From the NCBI GenBank assembly GCA_000403255.2, contig KE159593.1, positions 191,969 through 255,968 of the forward strand: a DNA stretch of 64,000 bases, in the 5' to 3' direction. Position numbers and translations under genes: made by a program. Below are positions 8,708 to 16,898 of this stretch, in pieces (within the stretch, counting starts at the first letter, position 1; each line of letters starts with the position of its first letter). The notes beneath the pieces are model-generated. The model had not been told where the DNA came from and did no database searches. It saw only the letters and a program-made list of their open reading frames with translations. Source of the stretch: Lachnospiraceae bacterium 3-1. GTDB lineage: Bacteria > Bacillota > Clostridia > Lachnospirales > Lachnospiraceae.

Positions 8708-8891
8708 GACGGTATTCCCACCTAAGAAAATAGGCGCACCTGCACATCAACAGCAAGACGGGTGGGTGCATCTGATATTGATGCCGGGATGCTTTAATAA
8801 TTGGGTAAATTATAACACGAAAACTTGAAGGTGTAAAACACTTTCATTACTATTTGTGCCGCCAGCCGAAGGCGGCGGAATGGAGATTAGT

Positions 8892-9350
8892 ATGCAGATA
8901 TATGTAGATGCAGACGCTTGCCCGGTGGTAAGTATTGTAGAAGAAGTGGCAGAAAAATATAGGATCAATGTTACATTGCTCTGTGATACGAATCACATTT
9001 TGACTTCCGATTACAGTGAAGTCATTGTGGTTGGTGCAGGAGCAGACGCAGTTGATTATAAATTGATTAGTATTTGTCATAAAGGAGACATCATTGTTTC
9101 ACAGGATTACGGAGTAGCGGCAATGGCGCTTGGAAAAGGTGCGTATGCAATTCATCAATCAGGAAAATGGTACACAAATGAAAATATTGATCAGATGTTA
9201 ATGGAACGACACTTGAATAAGGAAGCAAGGAGAGGTTCTCATAAGAATCATTTGAAAGGTCCTAGGAAAAGGACAGAGGAAGACGATAAGAGATTTGCAC
9301 AGTCGTTTGAGAAGCTGGTGTTAGTGGCACGGACACAAGAAGGAGAGTAA
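8892..9350 (+). CDS. YaiI/YqxD family protein (DUF188)
   Basis: A 152-residue member of the UPF0178/DUF188 family. The N-terminal IYVDADACPV motif, DTNHI, the GADAVDYKLI motif and SQDYGVAA are all present, as is the basic GSHKNHLKGPRKRT tail region. The fold is PIN-like with conserved Asp residues, suggesting a nuclease, but no reaction is established for the family. The ATG at 8892 is chosen over an upstream in-frame start because GGAG lies six bases before it. It opens a tight run of seven genes to 12891 with gaps of a few bases. Confidence 0.85.
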   Translation: MQIYVDADACPVVSIVEEVAEKYRINVTLLCDTNHILTSDYSEVIVVGAGADAVDYKLISICHKGDIIVSQDYGVAAMALGKGAYAIHQSGKWYTNENIDQMLMERHLNKEARRGSHKNHLKGPRKRTEEDDKRFAQSFEKLVLVARTQEGE

Positions 9351-9353
9351 TCA

Positions 9354-10040
9354 ATGGCAAAGAGCAAGAAAACCAAAATACATAAGAAAACAGATGGACA
9401 GCTTTTGCAGATGAACAAGTCTTTTAACAATCTTAAGATGAAGCAGAAAGATAAGATTACTGCATGGGTATACGAAGAATACAAAAAGTATGTAACTGAG
9501 AATGAAAAAGTTCCTGACTCAGAAGCGGATGAGCATATTATTGATGCTGTTCTTGATAAGATTAATGAGGCACAGATATGGATACCGTCGGGAGAAATTG
9601 TTAGTTATTATCGCAGAAAGAAACCACATTTGCAGAAACGACTGGATAATGAGAAAAACATAAAGTTCATGTCGTATGTGAGTTTTTATAAGAGTATCGT
9701 GGATCAGGACAGATGTGCAGTAGTAATATGCGATTTGAATCATGAAATTATTTATATGAATCCGGCGGCTGTACTTAACTATGAGAAATGGGGCGGAGAA
9801 AAGTTGATTGGAAGAAGCCTCATGGAATGTCATAACCAAGCGTCTAGAGAAAAGATACAGCAAGTGGTTGATTGGTTTATAGCAGATGATAACCACAATA
9901 TTGTATATACTTTTCACAATGAAAAGCAAAATAAGGATGTATATATGGTTGCTCTTCGAGATGAAGGAAAGCTGATTGGGTACTACGAGAAGCATGAATA
10001 TAGAAATACAGAGAAAATGAAACTTTATGATTTGTGGTAG
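9354..10040 (+). CDS. PAS-domain protein with a conserved N-terminal region
   Basis: 228 residues in two parts. Residues 1-95 are basic and helical, with the IWIPSGEIVSYYRRKKPHLQKRL segment that I know only as a conserved hypothetical region. Residues about 108-215 form a PAS-like sensor domain (CDLNHEIIYMNPAAVLNYEKWGG ... GRSLMECHN). PAS folds bind small ligands or cofactors and sense redox or metabolites; the ligand here is unknown. No kinase or DNA-binding output domain is visible, unless the basic N-terminal part binds nucleic acid. It starts three bases after the previous stop with GAAGGAGAG upstream. Confidence 0.65.
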   Translation: MAKSKKTKIHKKTDGQLLQMNKSFNNLKMKQKDKITAWVYEEYKKYVTENEKVPDSEADEHIIDAVLDKINEAQIWIPSGEIVSYYRRKKPHLQKRLDNEKNIKFMSYVSFYKSIVDQDRCAVVICDLNHEIIYMNPAAVLNYEKWGGEKLIGRSLMECHNQASREKIQQVVDWFIADDNHNIVYTFHNEKQNKDVYMVALRDEGKLIGYYEKHEYRNTEKMKLYDLW

Positions 10041-10049
10041 GTGAAGCAG

Positions 10050-10391
10050 ATGAATATCCAGATTTTTGGAACTAAGAAATGTAATGATACAAAGAAAGCA
10101 GAACGCTTCTTCAAGGAGCGTGGCATTAAATATCAGTTTATTGATATGAAAGAAAAAGGCATGAGTAAGGGAGAGTTTACTTCTGTTGCGCAGGCTAATG
10201 GCGGTCTTGAAAATATGATTAACTGGGAAGGAAAAGACCAGGATATACTTGCTCTTATTAAGTATATTGCAGATGAAGATAAACTGGAAAAGGTACTTGA
10301 GAATCCGCAGGTAATTAAAACACCAGTAGTAAGAAATGGAAAACAATCTACACTTGGATATCAGCCTGATGTATGGAAGGGATGGAATTAA
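10050..10391 (+). CDS. ArsC/Spx-family thioredoxin-fold protein
   Basis: 113 residues with the family start QIFGTKKCNDTKKAERFFKE: a single Cys in the position of the ArsC active-site Cys, and the later TPVVRNGKQSTLGYQPDVW segment with the conserved TP and Arg. Members are arsenate reductases, Spx regulators or uncharacterised oxidoreductases. There is no arsenic gene nearby, and the CxxC of Spx is absent (Cys-Asn-Asp-Thr), so a redox role is more likely than arsenate reduction. The ATG at 10050 is preferred over GTG 10041 because GGTAGGTG precedes it. The stop overlaps the deformylase start by one base. Confidence 0.75.
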   Translation: MNIQIFGTKKCNDTKKAERFFKERGIKYQFIDMKEKGMSKGEFTSVAQANGGLENMINWEGKDQDILALIKYIADEDKLEKVLENPQVIKTPVVRNGKQSTLGYQPDVWKGWN

Positions 10392-10801
10392 TGGTAAAGA
10401 AGATAATGCATGATCCGTTGTTTCTGGCACAGAAGTCAGTGGATGCAACAGAGGCAGATAAACAGATTGTGACTGATTTGCTTGATACACTTAGGGCAAA
10501 TTTAGAACACTGTGTTGGTATGGCTGCCAATATGATTGGAGTAAAAAAGAATATCATTGTAGTAGCAGCCGGACCATTTCAATTTGCAATGATAAATCCG
10601 ATAATTACAAAGAAATCCGGAGTGTATCAGACTGAGGAAGGATGTCTTTCGCTGAAAGGCGTAAGACCATGCACGAGATATCAGGAAATAGAAGTGGACT
10701 ATCTTGATCAGAACTTTAAGAAACAGCACGGAAAGTATTCAGGGTGGACAGCACAGATTATTCAGCATGAGATTGACCATTGCAATGGAATAGTAATCTA
10801 A
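10391..10801 (+). CDS. def: Peptide deformylase
   Basis: A 136-residue peptide deformylase, which removes the formyl group from the N-terminal Met of new proteins. All three motifs are present: GMAANMIG (for GxGLAAxQ, with Met-Ile instead of Gln-Ile), EEGCLSL with the metal-binding Cys, and QHEIDHCNG with the two metal His and the catalytic Glu. The Gln of motif 1 is replaced by Asn (AANMIG), a deviation from the consensus. It is short for the family, as are other Clostridial secondary deformylases. It is embedded in an accessory operon, so it is probably not the sole deformylase of the cell. Confidence 0.88.
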   Translation: MVKKIMHDPLFLAQKSVDATEADKQIVTDLLDTLRANLEHCVGMAANMIGVKKNIIVVAAGPFQFAMINPIITKKSGVYQTEEGCLSLKGVRPCTRYQEIEVDYLDQNFKKQHGKYSGWTAQIIQHEIDHCNGIVI

Positions 10802-10820
10802 GAATCAGGAAGATGGAAAG

Positions 10821-11342
10821 ATGTATTTAATCAAGACGGTAAAAGGTGATATTACGAAAATTACAGATGTTCAGGCAATCGTCAATGCTGCAAACAACTC
10901 TCTTTTAGGAGGGGGTGGAGTTGATGGTGCCATTCACAGGGCAGCAGGACCGGAACTTCTGGCAGAATGTAGGACTCTTCATGGTTGTGAGACAGGTCAG
11001 GCAAAGATTACAAAAGCATATAATCTGCCATGCGATTATGTGATACATACTGTGGGTCCGATTTGGAATGGTGGCAGAAGTAAGGAAGAGGAACTTTTGG
11101 CAAGCTGTTATTTTCATTCTATGCAGGTGGCACTTGAGAATGAGATAAGAAGTATCGCATTTCCTTCTATTTCAACCGGAGTATATAGTTTCCCGGTAGA
11201 ACTTGCAGCAAAAATAGCGGTCAAGACGGTCAGCCGATTTTTGGAGGATAACAAGAATAGCTTTGACCTTGTAGAATGGGTTTTGTTTGATTCTGTGACA
11301 GAATCAGTGTATGAAAAAGAAGTGGATACGTTGTATTCATAG
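10821..11342 (+). CDS. Macro-domain protein, O-acetyl-ADP-ribose deacetylase type
   Basis: 173 residues forming one macro domain. The ligand-binding features are plain: GDITKI near the start, [44 protein letters not shown] and the [10 protein letters not shown] loop. This is the MacroD/YmdB-like class, which hydrolyses O-acetyl-ADP-ribose or removes ADP-ribose from proteins. The Asn-Asn and Gly-Gly-Asp positions expected for catalysis are intact. A second, divergent macro protein sits two genes downstream. Confidence 0.9.
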   Translation: MYLIKTVKGDITKITDVQAIVNAANNSLLGGGGVDGAIHRAAGPELLAECRTLHGCETGQAKITKAYNLPCDYVIHTVGPIWNGGRSKEEELLASCYFHSMQVALENEIRSIAFPSISTGVYSFPVELAAKIAVKTVSRFLEDNKNSFDLVEWVLFDSVTESVYEKEVDTLYS

Positions 11343-11359
11343 ATTGGAGTGTGATTGAT

Positions 11360-11818
11360 ATGCCAAAAATGAAATGGTCAGAATTAAGTCCCATGCAGAT
11401 AGGACGGTATGCGGAGTATTATGCAAAAATGGAGTTTACTTCGTATGGATATGACGTATATACATCGGAAGTAGATGACCATGGCGTTGATTTTGTGGCT
11501 AGAGATGTGAAGACGGATATTTTTTATGAGATACAGGTAAAGAGCCTGCGAAAAGGAAATTATGCATTTATTCCGAAAAAATTAATGGATTGCAACGATA
11601 GTAAAAGACTTGTGTGTTTTCTGAAATTTGTGGATGGTCGATTACCGGATGTATATGTGATACCTGCAACAGCATGGCAGAATCTGAACGAAGCATTGCT
11701 ATATAGAAAATATGATAAGCCGGGTCAATCAAATAAACCGGAATGGGGAATTAGTTGTGCGAATAAGAATTTGCCATTATTAGAGAAATACCGTGCTGAA
11801 AAATATCTTGAGCAATAA
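11360..11818 (+). CDS. PD-(D/E)XK nuclease-like protein
   Basis: 152 residues. RYAEYYAKMEFTSYGYDVYT resembles the helical start of DUF4365 or homing-type PD-(D/E)XK domains. It is followed by HGVDFVARD and FYEIQVKSLRKG, giving the D ... ExQxK pattern of the nuclease core. A DNA or RNA cleavage role is inferred from this pattern alone. ATG 11360 is chosen because GGAG lies ten bases upstream; the earlier GTG has none. It lies between two macro-domain genes with spacings of about 10 bases, so all three are probably co-transcribed. Confidence 0.6.
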   Translation: MPKMKWSELSPMQIGRYAEYYAKMEFTSYGYDVYTSEVDDHGVDFVARDVKTDIFYEIQVKSLRKGNYAFIPKKLMDCNDSKRLVCFLKFVDGRLPDVYVIPATAWQNLNEALLYRKYDKPGQSNKPEWGISCANKNLPLLEKYRAEKYLEQ

Positions 11819-11829
11819 GGAGGTGCCAG

Positions 11830-12891
11830 ATGCCATTTAAGATAGTACGCAAGGACATAACTCATGTCAAAGTAGATGTGATTGTAAATACTGCAAATCC
11901 AAAACCAATATACGCAAGTGGCACAGATCTGGCAATTTATCAGGCGGCTGGAGCTGATGAGCTTCTGGCGGAACGAAAAAAGGTAGGATGTATTGAACGA
12001 GGTGATATTGCGGTAACAGGTGCATATGCTCTAAATGCTAAATACATTATTCATACAGTTGGACCGGTATGGGTGGATGGAAAGCATGAAGAATTTGAAA
12101 TCCTCGAAAGCTGTTATGAAAAATCATTACAGAAAGCATTGGAGCTTGGATGTGATAGTATTGCATTTCCACTTATTTCAACCGGCGTTTATGGATTCCC
12201 GAAAGATAAAGCATTGCAGATTGCGGTGTCTGTGTTCAGCAGATTTCTCTTGCAAAATGAAATGCAGATTATTCTTGTAGTTTTTGACAAGAAAGCATTT
12301 CAGCTTTCCAGACAGCTGGTTGGAGAGATTGATTCATATATTGATGCAAATTATATCAGACAAAAGCGTAGAACCGAATATTCGAGGCGACTATTCAGGC
12401 GCAGTAGAATAGAATCTGATATAACATGCGATTCGGAAGTTTATGAAGAATGTAGCCGCTATACGGAGGCAGAAGAGAGTAAGCCGGAACTGCTTATGTC
12501 TGTTCCAATGCCGGAGAAGGCTATGTCTCTGGAAGAGGAGTTGGAAAATGTAGGAATGTCGTTCCATGATAAGCTTTTTGAACTGATTGGCAAGTCAGGA
12601 ATGGACAACAAGGATGTCTGGAAAAGGGCGAATCTCGATAGAAAGCATTTTTCGAAGATACAGTGTGATGAAAAGTATCATCCCAAGAAAAAGACAGTGA
12701 TGGTTCTTTGTATTGCTCTGGAATTAGATTTGGAACAGGCAAAGGATTTGCTAGCGAGGGCGGACTGGGCGTTTAGTCCAAGCAGTAAGGTTGATTTGAT
12801 TGTACAGAAGGCAATCATTGATAAGCAGTATGATATTTATCAGCTTAATTTGGTGCTGTTTCAATACACTAATGAAATACTTGGGGTGTAA
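11830..12891 (+). CDS. Macro domain fused to an HTH-like C-terminal domain
   Basis: 353 residues. Residues 1-160 form a divergent macro domain: VDVIVNTANPKPIYASGTD replaces the usual NAANxxLxGGGGVDG loop, and ISTGVYGFP is kept. A charged linker (about 175-230) leads to a C-terminal domain of about 110 residues (SFHDKLFELIGKSGMDNKDV ... RKHFSKIQ ... KTVMVLCIALELDLEQAKDLL), which looks like an XRE-type helical bundle. The loop changes suggest ADP-ribose binding rather than hydrolysis. The C-terminal part would suit nucleic-acid or RNA polymerase contact, but that is inference. AAGGAGGTG gives a near-ideal ribosome-binding site. Confidence 0.75.
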   Translation: MPFKIVRKDITHVKVDVIVNTANPKPIYASGTDLAIYQAAGADELLAERKKVGCIERGDIAVTGAYALNAKYIIHTVGPVWVDGKHEEFEILESCYEKSLQKALELGCDSIAFPLISTGVYGFPKDKALQIAVSVFSRFLLQNEMQIILVVFDKKAFQLSRQLVGEIDSYIDANYIRQKRRTEYSRRLFRRSRIESDITCDSEVYEECSRYTEAEESKPELLMSVPMPEKAMSLEEELENVGMSFHDKLFELIGKSGMDNKDVWKRANLDRKHFSKIQCDEKYHPKKKTVMVLCIALELDLEQAKDLLARADWAFSPSSKVDLIVQKAIIDKQYDIYQLNLVLFQYTNEILGV

Positions 12892-13020
12892 TTGCAATGG
12901 ATGTCCTGTTTTACCAAAGTACTTCATACTATCACATTACTTAGAACAAAATTGATATAACATAGAGTAGCCTGTTTGAAAAGATAGGTTCTATTAACAG
13001 AAGGAGTTGAATAAATACGA

Positions 13021-13434
13021 ATGCAAAAGTTATTTGGCAAAGAAGAAATTGAACAGTATTCTCAAATTTCACTTGAATATATGGTAAAAACAACATATGA
13101 AATGGGTGGAGACATAGATGAGAACGATAGAAGCATACTGAACACAGATTTCGTGGAAAATGCACTTTATTGTGGTAATTGTTTTGACGGATTTTTTGAA
13201 CAAATTAATTGTCGCCGTTTTGGTAATCGACTTTTTGTTGAACTCCAGAAATTAGGGGACTACGATGGTTGTTATAAAGATTGGTCGATGAAAAAGTATA
13301 TGAAAACTATGCATGAAATTTGTGAAAGTATGGACGAGGTTTTGGTAAGTAATTATGAATATGATGATAATGACCCTGCTGGAAGAGCTTTTTTTATTGC
13401 TTTTTTGTTTGACACCACTTTACAACTATTATAA
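13021..13434 (+). CDS. Hypothetical protein truncated by IS copy 2
   Basis: About 130 native residues, acidic and rich in aromatic residues, then a few IS-encoded residues (TTLQLL). I recognise no family. The start ATG has GAAGGAG 14 bases upstream, which is far, so a nearer non-ATG start is possible. The IS end at 13412 removes the C-terminus. The gap of 129 bases from the preceding gene shows no clear terminator. Confidence 0.45.
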   Translation: MQKLFGKEEIEQYSQISLEYMVKTTYEMGGDIDENDRSILNTDFVENALYCGNCFDGFFEQINCRRFGNRLFVELQKLGDYDGCYKDWSMKKYMKTMHEICESMDEVLVSNYEYDDNDPAGRAFFIAFLFDTTLQLL

Positions 13435-14512
13435 ATAGCGCTCCTTTTGCTGAACAAGGTATTTTAAGGCTTTCATAAGGGCAGATGATTTTATTATACT
13501 TTCGCTCTTTTTCACGAAAGTGGCAAAAAATACCTCCTGCCTGATCCGCTCGCTGAGCACAAACCTGAAATCCTGTACGCTTTTCCTACGATACTTTGAA
13601 AATGCTTCATCCTGATATGGCAGTAGTTTCATCGCGCAATAAGCTATGTTGATCAGATTCACCAGCATTTCAATCCCTTTCCGGCTGTGCACCATATAGC
13701 TGCATAGTGACCAGAAGGTTTTCTGTTCGTAATAGCTGACTTCTATCTTCCATCTGAATGAGTACAGGAACAAGGGGATGTAATCCATCCATGCGCTCCC
13801 CGTCTGGTTCAGGGGAGTCTTTTCCTGCCATGCGCAAAAAATTTGCAGCTGTGTGGGGAAAACCGTACTGAAGAACAGGCGCCTGGAACCGCCTTCCTTC
13901 TCTGTAGCTGTCACATAGGCAAAAACTTCCCTTGTGCCGAAAATATTTGTAAGGACACGGCGCATCCCAATATAATAACCGCCTATAAAGCAGTGCCCAT
14001 TCAGGTAGCCGCTGCCGTTGTGCGCGGAATGGTCAAAGAGTTTTGAGACATCCTCAAATTTCTTTCCATATTTGGGAACAATGGTATCATCAATGCATAA
14101 AAAAACGGGCTGTCTCTCTAAGGATTTCGGGATTAGTTTCAATGCCATAGATGCTGTTGCATTCATAAACCTGGAATAATCCACTTTAGCATAGGAGCAG
14201 GCATAGTAAAAGGCATTCAGGGATTTATCTGTTAGCTTTGACAGGAAATGTCTGTAAAGGAAACGGATGGAATCCGCTGACTCCAGTGTCAGTATGGACA
14301 GCACAAGCAGGACTAATGTCTCGGCTGTAGGAATGGAACAAGTCTCAAAATAAATGTAAAAATAATGATAAAGTCTACCAATTATAGTTTTTTCGTTGTA
14401 TAATAAGTCTGTCGTACAGGATCACTTTCTTTCGTATTTTTTGTTTGCAAACTTATTATACATCAGAAAGTCCTGTATGACATTTTTTTATGGAAAAGTT
14501 GTAAAGTGGTGT
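13412..14512 (-). mobile_element. Insertion sequence, copy 2, internally deleted, reverse orientation
   Basis: It has the same terminal repeats as the element at 3148 (ACACCACTTTACAACT at both ends) and the same leader with TATAATAAG boxes. At 1101 bp it is shorter than copy 1 and carries a different internal deletion. No target duplication is evident. The left end truncates the gene at 13021; the right end lies 30 bases from the promoter of the nuclease gene at 14599. Confidence 0.85.
13429..14304 (-). pseudogene. IS transposase with in-frame internal deletion (copy 2)
   Basis: The frame is continuous for 291 residues but lacks a central block. FLCIDDTIVPKYGKKFED (first Asp) leads to NGHCF and then jumps directly to IGGYYIGMRRVLTNIFG. 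The part with the second catalytic Asp (CDSWY in copy 1) is missing. The end with KIEVSYYEQKTFW and the presumed Glu is kept. Because one DDE residue is absent the product should not transpose. It could still bind ends and act as a dominant-negative product, which is speculation. Confidence 0.8.
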
Positions 14513-14540
14513 AAAATTTATAGAGTGGTAAAATCAATCC

Positions 14541-14569
14541 TTGTCAATCTTACAGACACATATTATAAT
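14541..14569 (+). promoter_or_regulatory. Sigma-A-type promoter of the Rpn nuclease gene
   Basis: TTGTCA at 14541-14546 and TATAAT at 14564-14569 are separated by 17 bases, 30 bases before the start codon. Confidence 0.7.
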
Positions 14570-14598
14570 AAAGGTAAAGAAAAAGAGGGAGCGTCATT

Positions 14599-15387
14599 AT
14601 GGAGAAAGCTTTTGAAGAACTGCAAATCAAGGATGATTTCATGTTTAGCGTTATTATGAGAAATCCAAAATTTTGTAAACCTTTTTTAGAGCGGATACTT
14701 GGCATAAAAATATCCCATATTGAATATCCGAAGGCGCAGGAGACAATAGATATTACCGCAGATGCAAAAAGTGTGCGTTTGGATATCTATGTAGAGGATG
14801 GAAAAGAAACCGTTTATAATATTGAAATGCAGACCACAGAGAATAGAAATCTTCCCAAGCGAACAAGATATTATCAAGGGATGATAGACTTGAATATCTT
14901 GGAAAAAGGGGATAATTACAAAAATTTGAAACGGAGTTTTGTCATTTTTGTATGTACTTTTGATTTGTTTGGTGAAGGAAGGCACATCTATACCTTTGAA
15001 AATCGTTGTATCCAAAATTTGGACTTAGGTCTTGGAGATGATACAACAAAGATTATTTTAAATACTAAGGGCACAATGGACGATGTGACGCCGGAACTGA
15101 AAAAGTTGCTTGACTTTATTGACGGTAAGGAGCCGGAGGATGACTTTACCAGAGAATTAGATGAAGCGGTACAGTCTGTCAGAAAGAATGAGAAATGGAG
15201 GTTGGATTATATGACATTGCAGATGAATTATCAGGAAAAGTATGAGCAGGGTATAGAGCAGGAAAAGAGACAGTCTGCATTAAGAATGATAGAGGCAGGG
15301 AAATTGTCTTCAGAGGAAATTGCGTTGTATTCCGGTCTTACTATTGAACAGGTGTTTGAACTGGAAAAAGAATTACAACCAGTATAG
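14599..15387 (+). CDS. Rpn-family recombination-promoting nuclease / PD-(D/E)XK transposase-like protein
   Basis: 262 residues of the Rpn/YhgA-like family. The N-terminal part (IKDDFMFSVIMRNPKFCKPFL) is typical. The nuclease core is seen as RLDIYVEDGK ... YNIEMQTT, the D ... ExQ pattern, followed by YYQGMIDLNIL and the IFVCTFDLFG segment. The C-terminus has the helical EKYEQGIEQEKRQ repeat region usual for these proteins. The E. coli relatives are DNA endonucleases that raise RecA-independent recombination. The gene has its own promoter and a terminator, so it is a monocistronic unit. AGAGGGA precedes the ATG. Confidence 0.85.
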   Translation: MEKAFEELQIKDDFMFSVIMRNPKFCKPFLERILGIKISHIEYPKAQETIDITADAKSVRLDIYVEDGKETVYNIEMQTTENRNLPKRTRYYQGMIDLNILEKGDNYKNLKRSFVIFVCTFDLFGEGRHIYTFENRCIQNLDLGLGDDTTKIILNTKGTMDDVTPELKKLLDFIDGKEPEDDFTRELDEAVQSVRKNEKWRLDYMTLQMNYQEKYEQGIEQEKRQSALRMIEAGKLSSEEIALYSGLTIEQVFELEKELQPV

Positions 15388-15417
15388 ATATGTGCATATT
15401 TGGAATAAGATATATAT

Positions 15418-15460
15418 TAAAAGGACAGAGATTCTGGGATTGAAATTTCTGTCCTTTTTA
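15418..15460 (+). terminator. Intrinsic terminator of the Rpn nuclease gene
   Basis: AAGGACAGA and TCTGTCCTT form a stem, followed by five T, about 33 bases after the stop codon. Confidence 0.8.
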
Positions 15461-15521
15461 GAACTTTTTGGATTAAAAATTTATAAAAGTCTTAGTGACA
15501 TAGAATTTAAACGGCCAGAGT

Positions 15522-15677
15522 GATATAGAAAAGATATAGTTTTGGTCTTTGCAGATATAGGAAAGATATAGGATTTTGGAAATTGATATAGGAAAGATAT
15601 AGCCATCGCTCAAGGGGGGATTTTAATTGATATAGAAACGATATAGAAACCGGAAAAAAGATATAGGAACGATATAG
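15522..15677 (+). repeat. Five iteron-like repeats GATATAG-RAAM-GATATAG
   Basis: Copies start at 15522, 15554, 15585, 15629 and 15660. Each is an 18-base unit holding two GATATAG boxes whose starts are 11 bases apart. Unit spacing is 32, 31, 44 and 31 bases, so the boxes would lie on about the same face of the helix. This is the arrangement of direct-repeat binding sites for a replication initiator, recombinase arm sites, or a response regulator. No gene lies within 200 bases downstream. The function is not proven. Confidence 0.8.
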
Positions 15678-15680
15678 GGA

Positions 15681-15768
15681 AAGCCGGACCTTCGGGCGGC
15701 TTGCATTTTGTGACACAAAATGCGTATCTGGCGAAAACTTTGGGAGTGAAAAAGGGGCAAAGTTTTCG
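15681..15768 (+). other. Candidate origin of transfer: two inverted repeats next to the iterons
   Basis: A 10-bp inverted repeat GCATTTTGTG-A-CACAAAATGC (15703-15723) is followed by GTATCTGG and then by an 11-bp inverted repeat CGAAAACTTTG / CAAAGTTTTCG (15732-15742 and 15758-15768) with a 15-base loop. A hairpin next to a short conserved nick region is the usual layout of an oriT. The region lies in conjugative-element debris, but the only relaxase remnant is 10 kb away. The call is by structure. Confidence 0.5.
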
Positions 15769-15950
15769 GGGTAAGAAAAGATTTGCAGCAGCAAAACAGC
15801 CAGGTAAAAAACAGGTGCAGGGAACGAAAAACTTTTTCAAACAACAGGCTGACTTCTGAAATAGAGCGCGGTATAATCAAAAACAATAAAGATGTGCATG
15901 CGATTTTTATTGTTTCAGTAAAACGATTATCTACAAGGAGGAACACGCTT

Positions 15951-16834
15951 ATGAAGGGAAAAAGCAGAATGATACTTCTCTTTGCTGTAACACTCATGAT
16001 TTTGTTGTCCGACATATCAGTAGAGACGAAAACAAAGCCAAAACTGGAAGCAGGGAAAAAGGCTACAACGGTAGGGCAGAAATATCAGTTAAAATTAAAC
16101 GGGGTGCCCGGAAGGGCAGACCATCCGGTGTTAAACAGCGGTGATGTGACACTGTACCATCTTTCGGAATCATATAAAGATTACATAACCTATGACAGCA
16201 GCAATCTTCGGGAATACCGTTTCCGGGTGTCCGGTACGAAGAAAGAAGTGAGGGACTGGAAGATTAGTGGGGAGGATGCCGGATATTTTAAGATTACGGA
16301 TTATGGGCTGCTGCGGTTGAATTATGGACCTGCCTATGTTGCCCCGTGTGTGACTGCAACGGTAACCGCTGTTCTGGAGGACGGAAGAAAACTGACAGCT
16401 GCGGTGAGGGCGTATTCCGAAGTGAATATCTATATAGATAAGCTGTTTGCGGACTTTGAGGGACAGTATATTACCCCATCTATGACAACAAAAGAGAAAG
16501 CGGAAAAGGCGGCATGGTATATCAGCACAACTTCAGATTATGAATTGTATAATTATAACTGGCTTGATATTTTTCTGAAAGGAAAAGGGGACTGTTATGC
16601 AAGCCGTTATGCCCTGCAGTACCTGTGCAACTACATGGGGATAAAGGCGGTAGCATGCCGGAATCTTGATGACCATGGAAAACGCTGGTTTATGCAGATG
16701 GCATATTTTATGTCATCGTTACCGGCTTTAATGAGCCAAAGCCAAGACCGTATGGAATTTATGAAATCAGCGGTGGGGCTTTGGAAGATTTGGCAGAAAA
16801 GAATAAATTTGACCTGGATTATTTCCGCAGGTAA
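15951..16834 (+). pseudogene. Secreted transglutaminase-like protein, frameshifted
   Basis: The ATG at 15951 has AAGGAGG nine bases upstream and begins a signal peptide (MILLFAVTLMILLSDISV). The transglutaminase-like core is seen at GDCYASRYALQYL (catalytic Cys) and NLDDHG (His). At the four A of 16679-16682 the frame is lost. Adding one base continues as TLVYADGIFYVIVTGFNEPK with the Asp position, to a stop at 16834 after DYFRR. Corrected length would be about 294 residues. Proteins of this kind act on the cell surface and may cross-link or cleave peptides. As it stands the product lacks the third catalytic residue. Confidence 0.7.
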
Positions 16835-16898
16835 AAGGGGGCATGGGTTGTGGATGTTATAATCAGAAGAATTTGTTTTTGACCGCACTGGGGAACAT

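Noticed and set aside
8708-8850. Riboswitch-like G/C-rich blocks before the YaiI/YqxD gene
   Set aside because: Short inverted pieces can be drawn, but no known riboswitch core was recognised and no terminator follows.
9519-10490. Long minus-strand open frame (323 codons) across the PAS and ArsC-like genes
   Set aside because: It is fully antisense to two genes with clear family motifs, and its product is a low-complexity hydrophobic string without domains.
15522-15677. CRISPR array
   Set aside because: Repeat units are 18 bases of two direct boxes, spacers are only 13-26 bases, and no cas gene is in the window.
15507-15840. Minus-strand open frames over the repeat region, with SFLYL-like repeats
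   Set aside because: They arise from the GATATAG repeats read in reverse; there is no ribosome-binding site and the composition follows the DNA repeats rather than a protein family.
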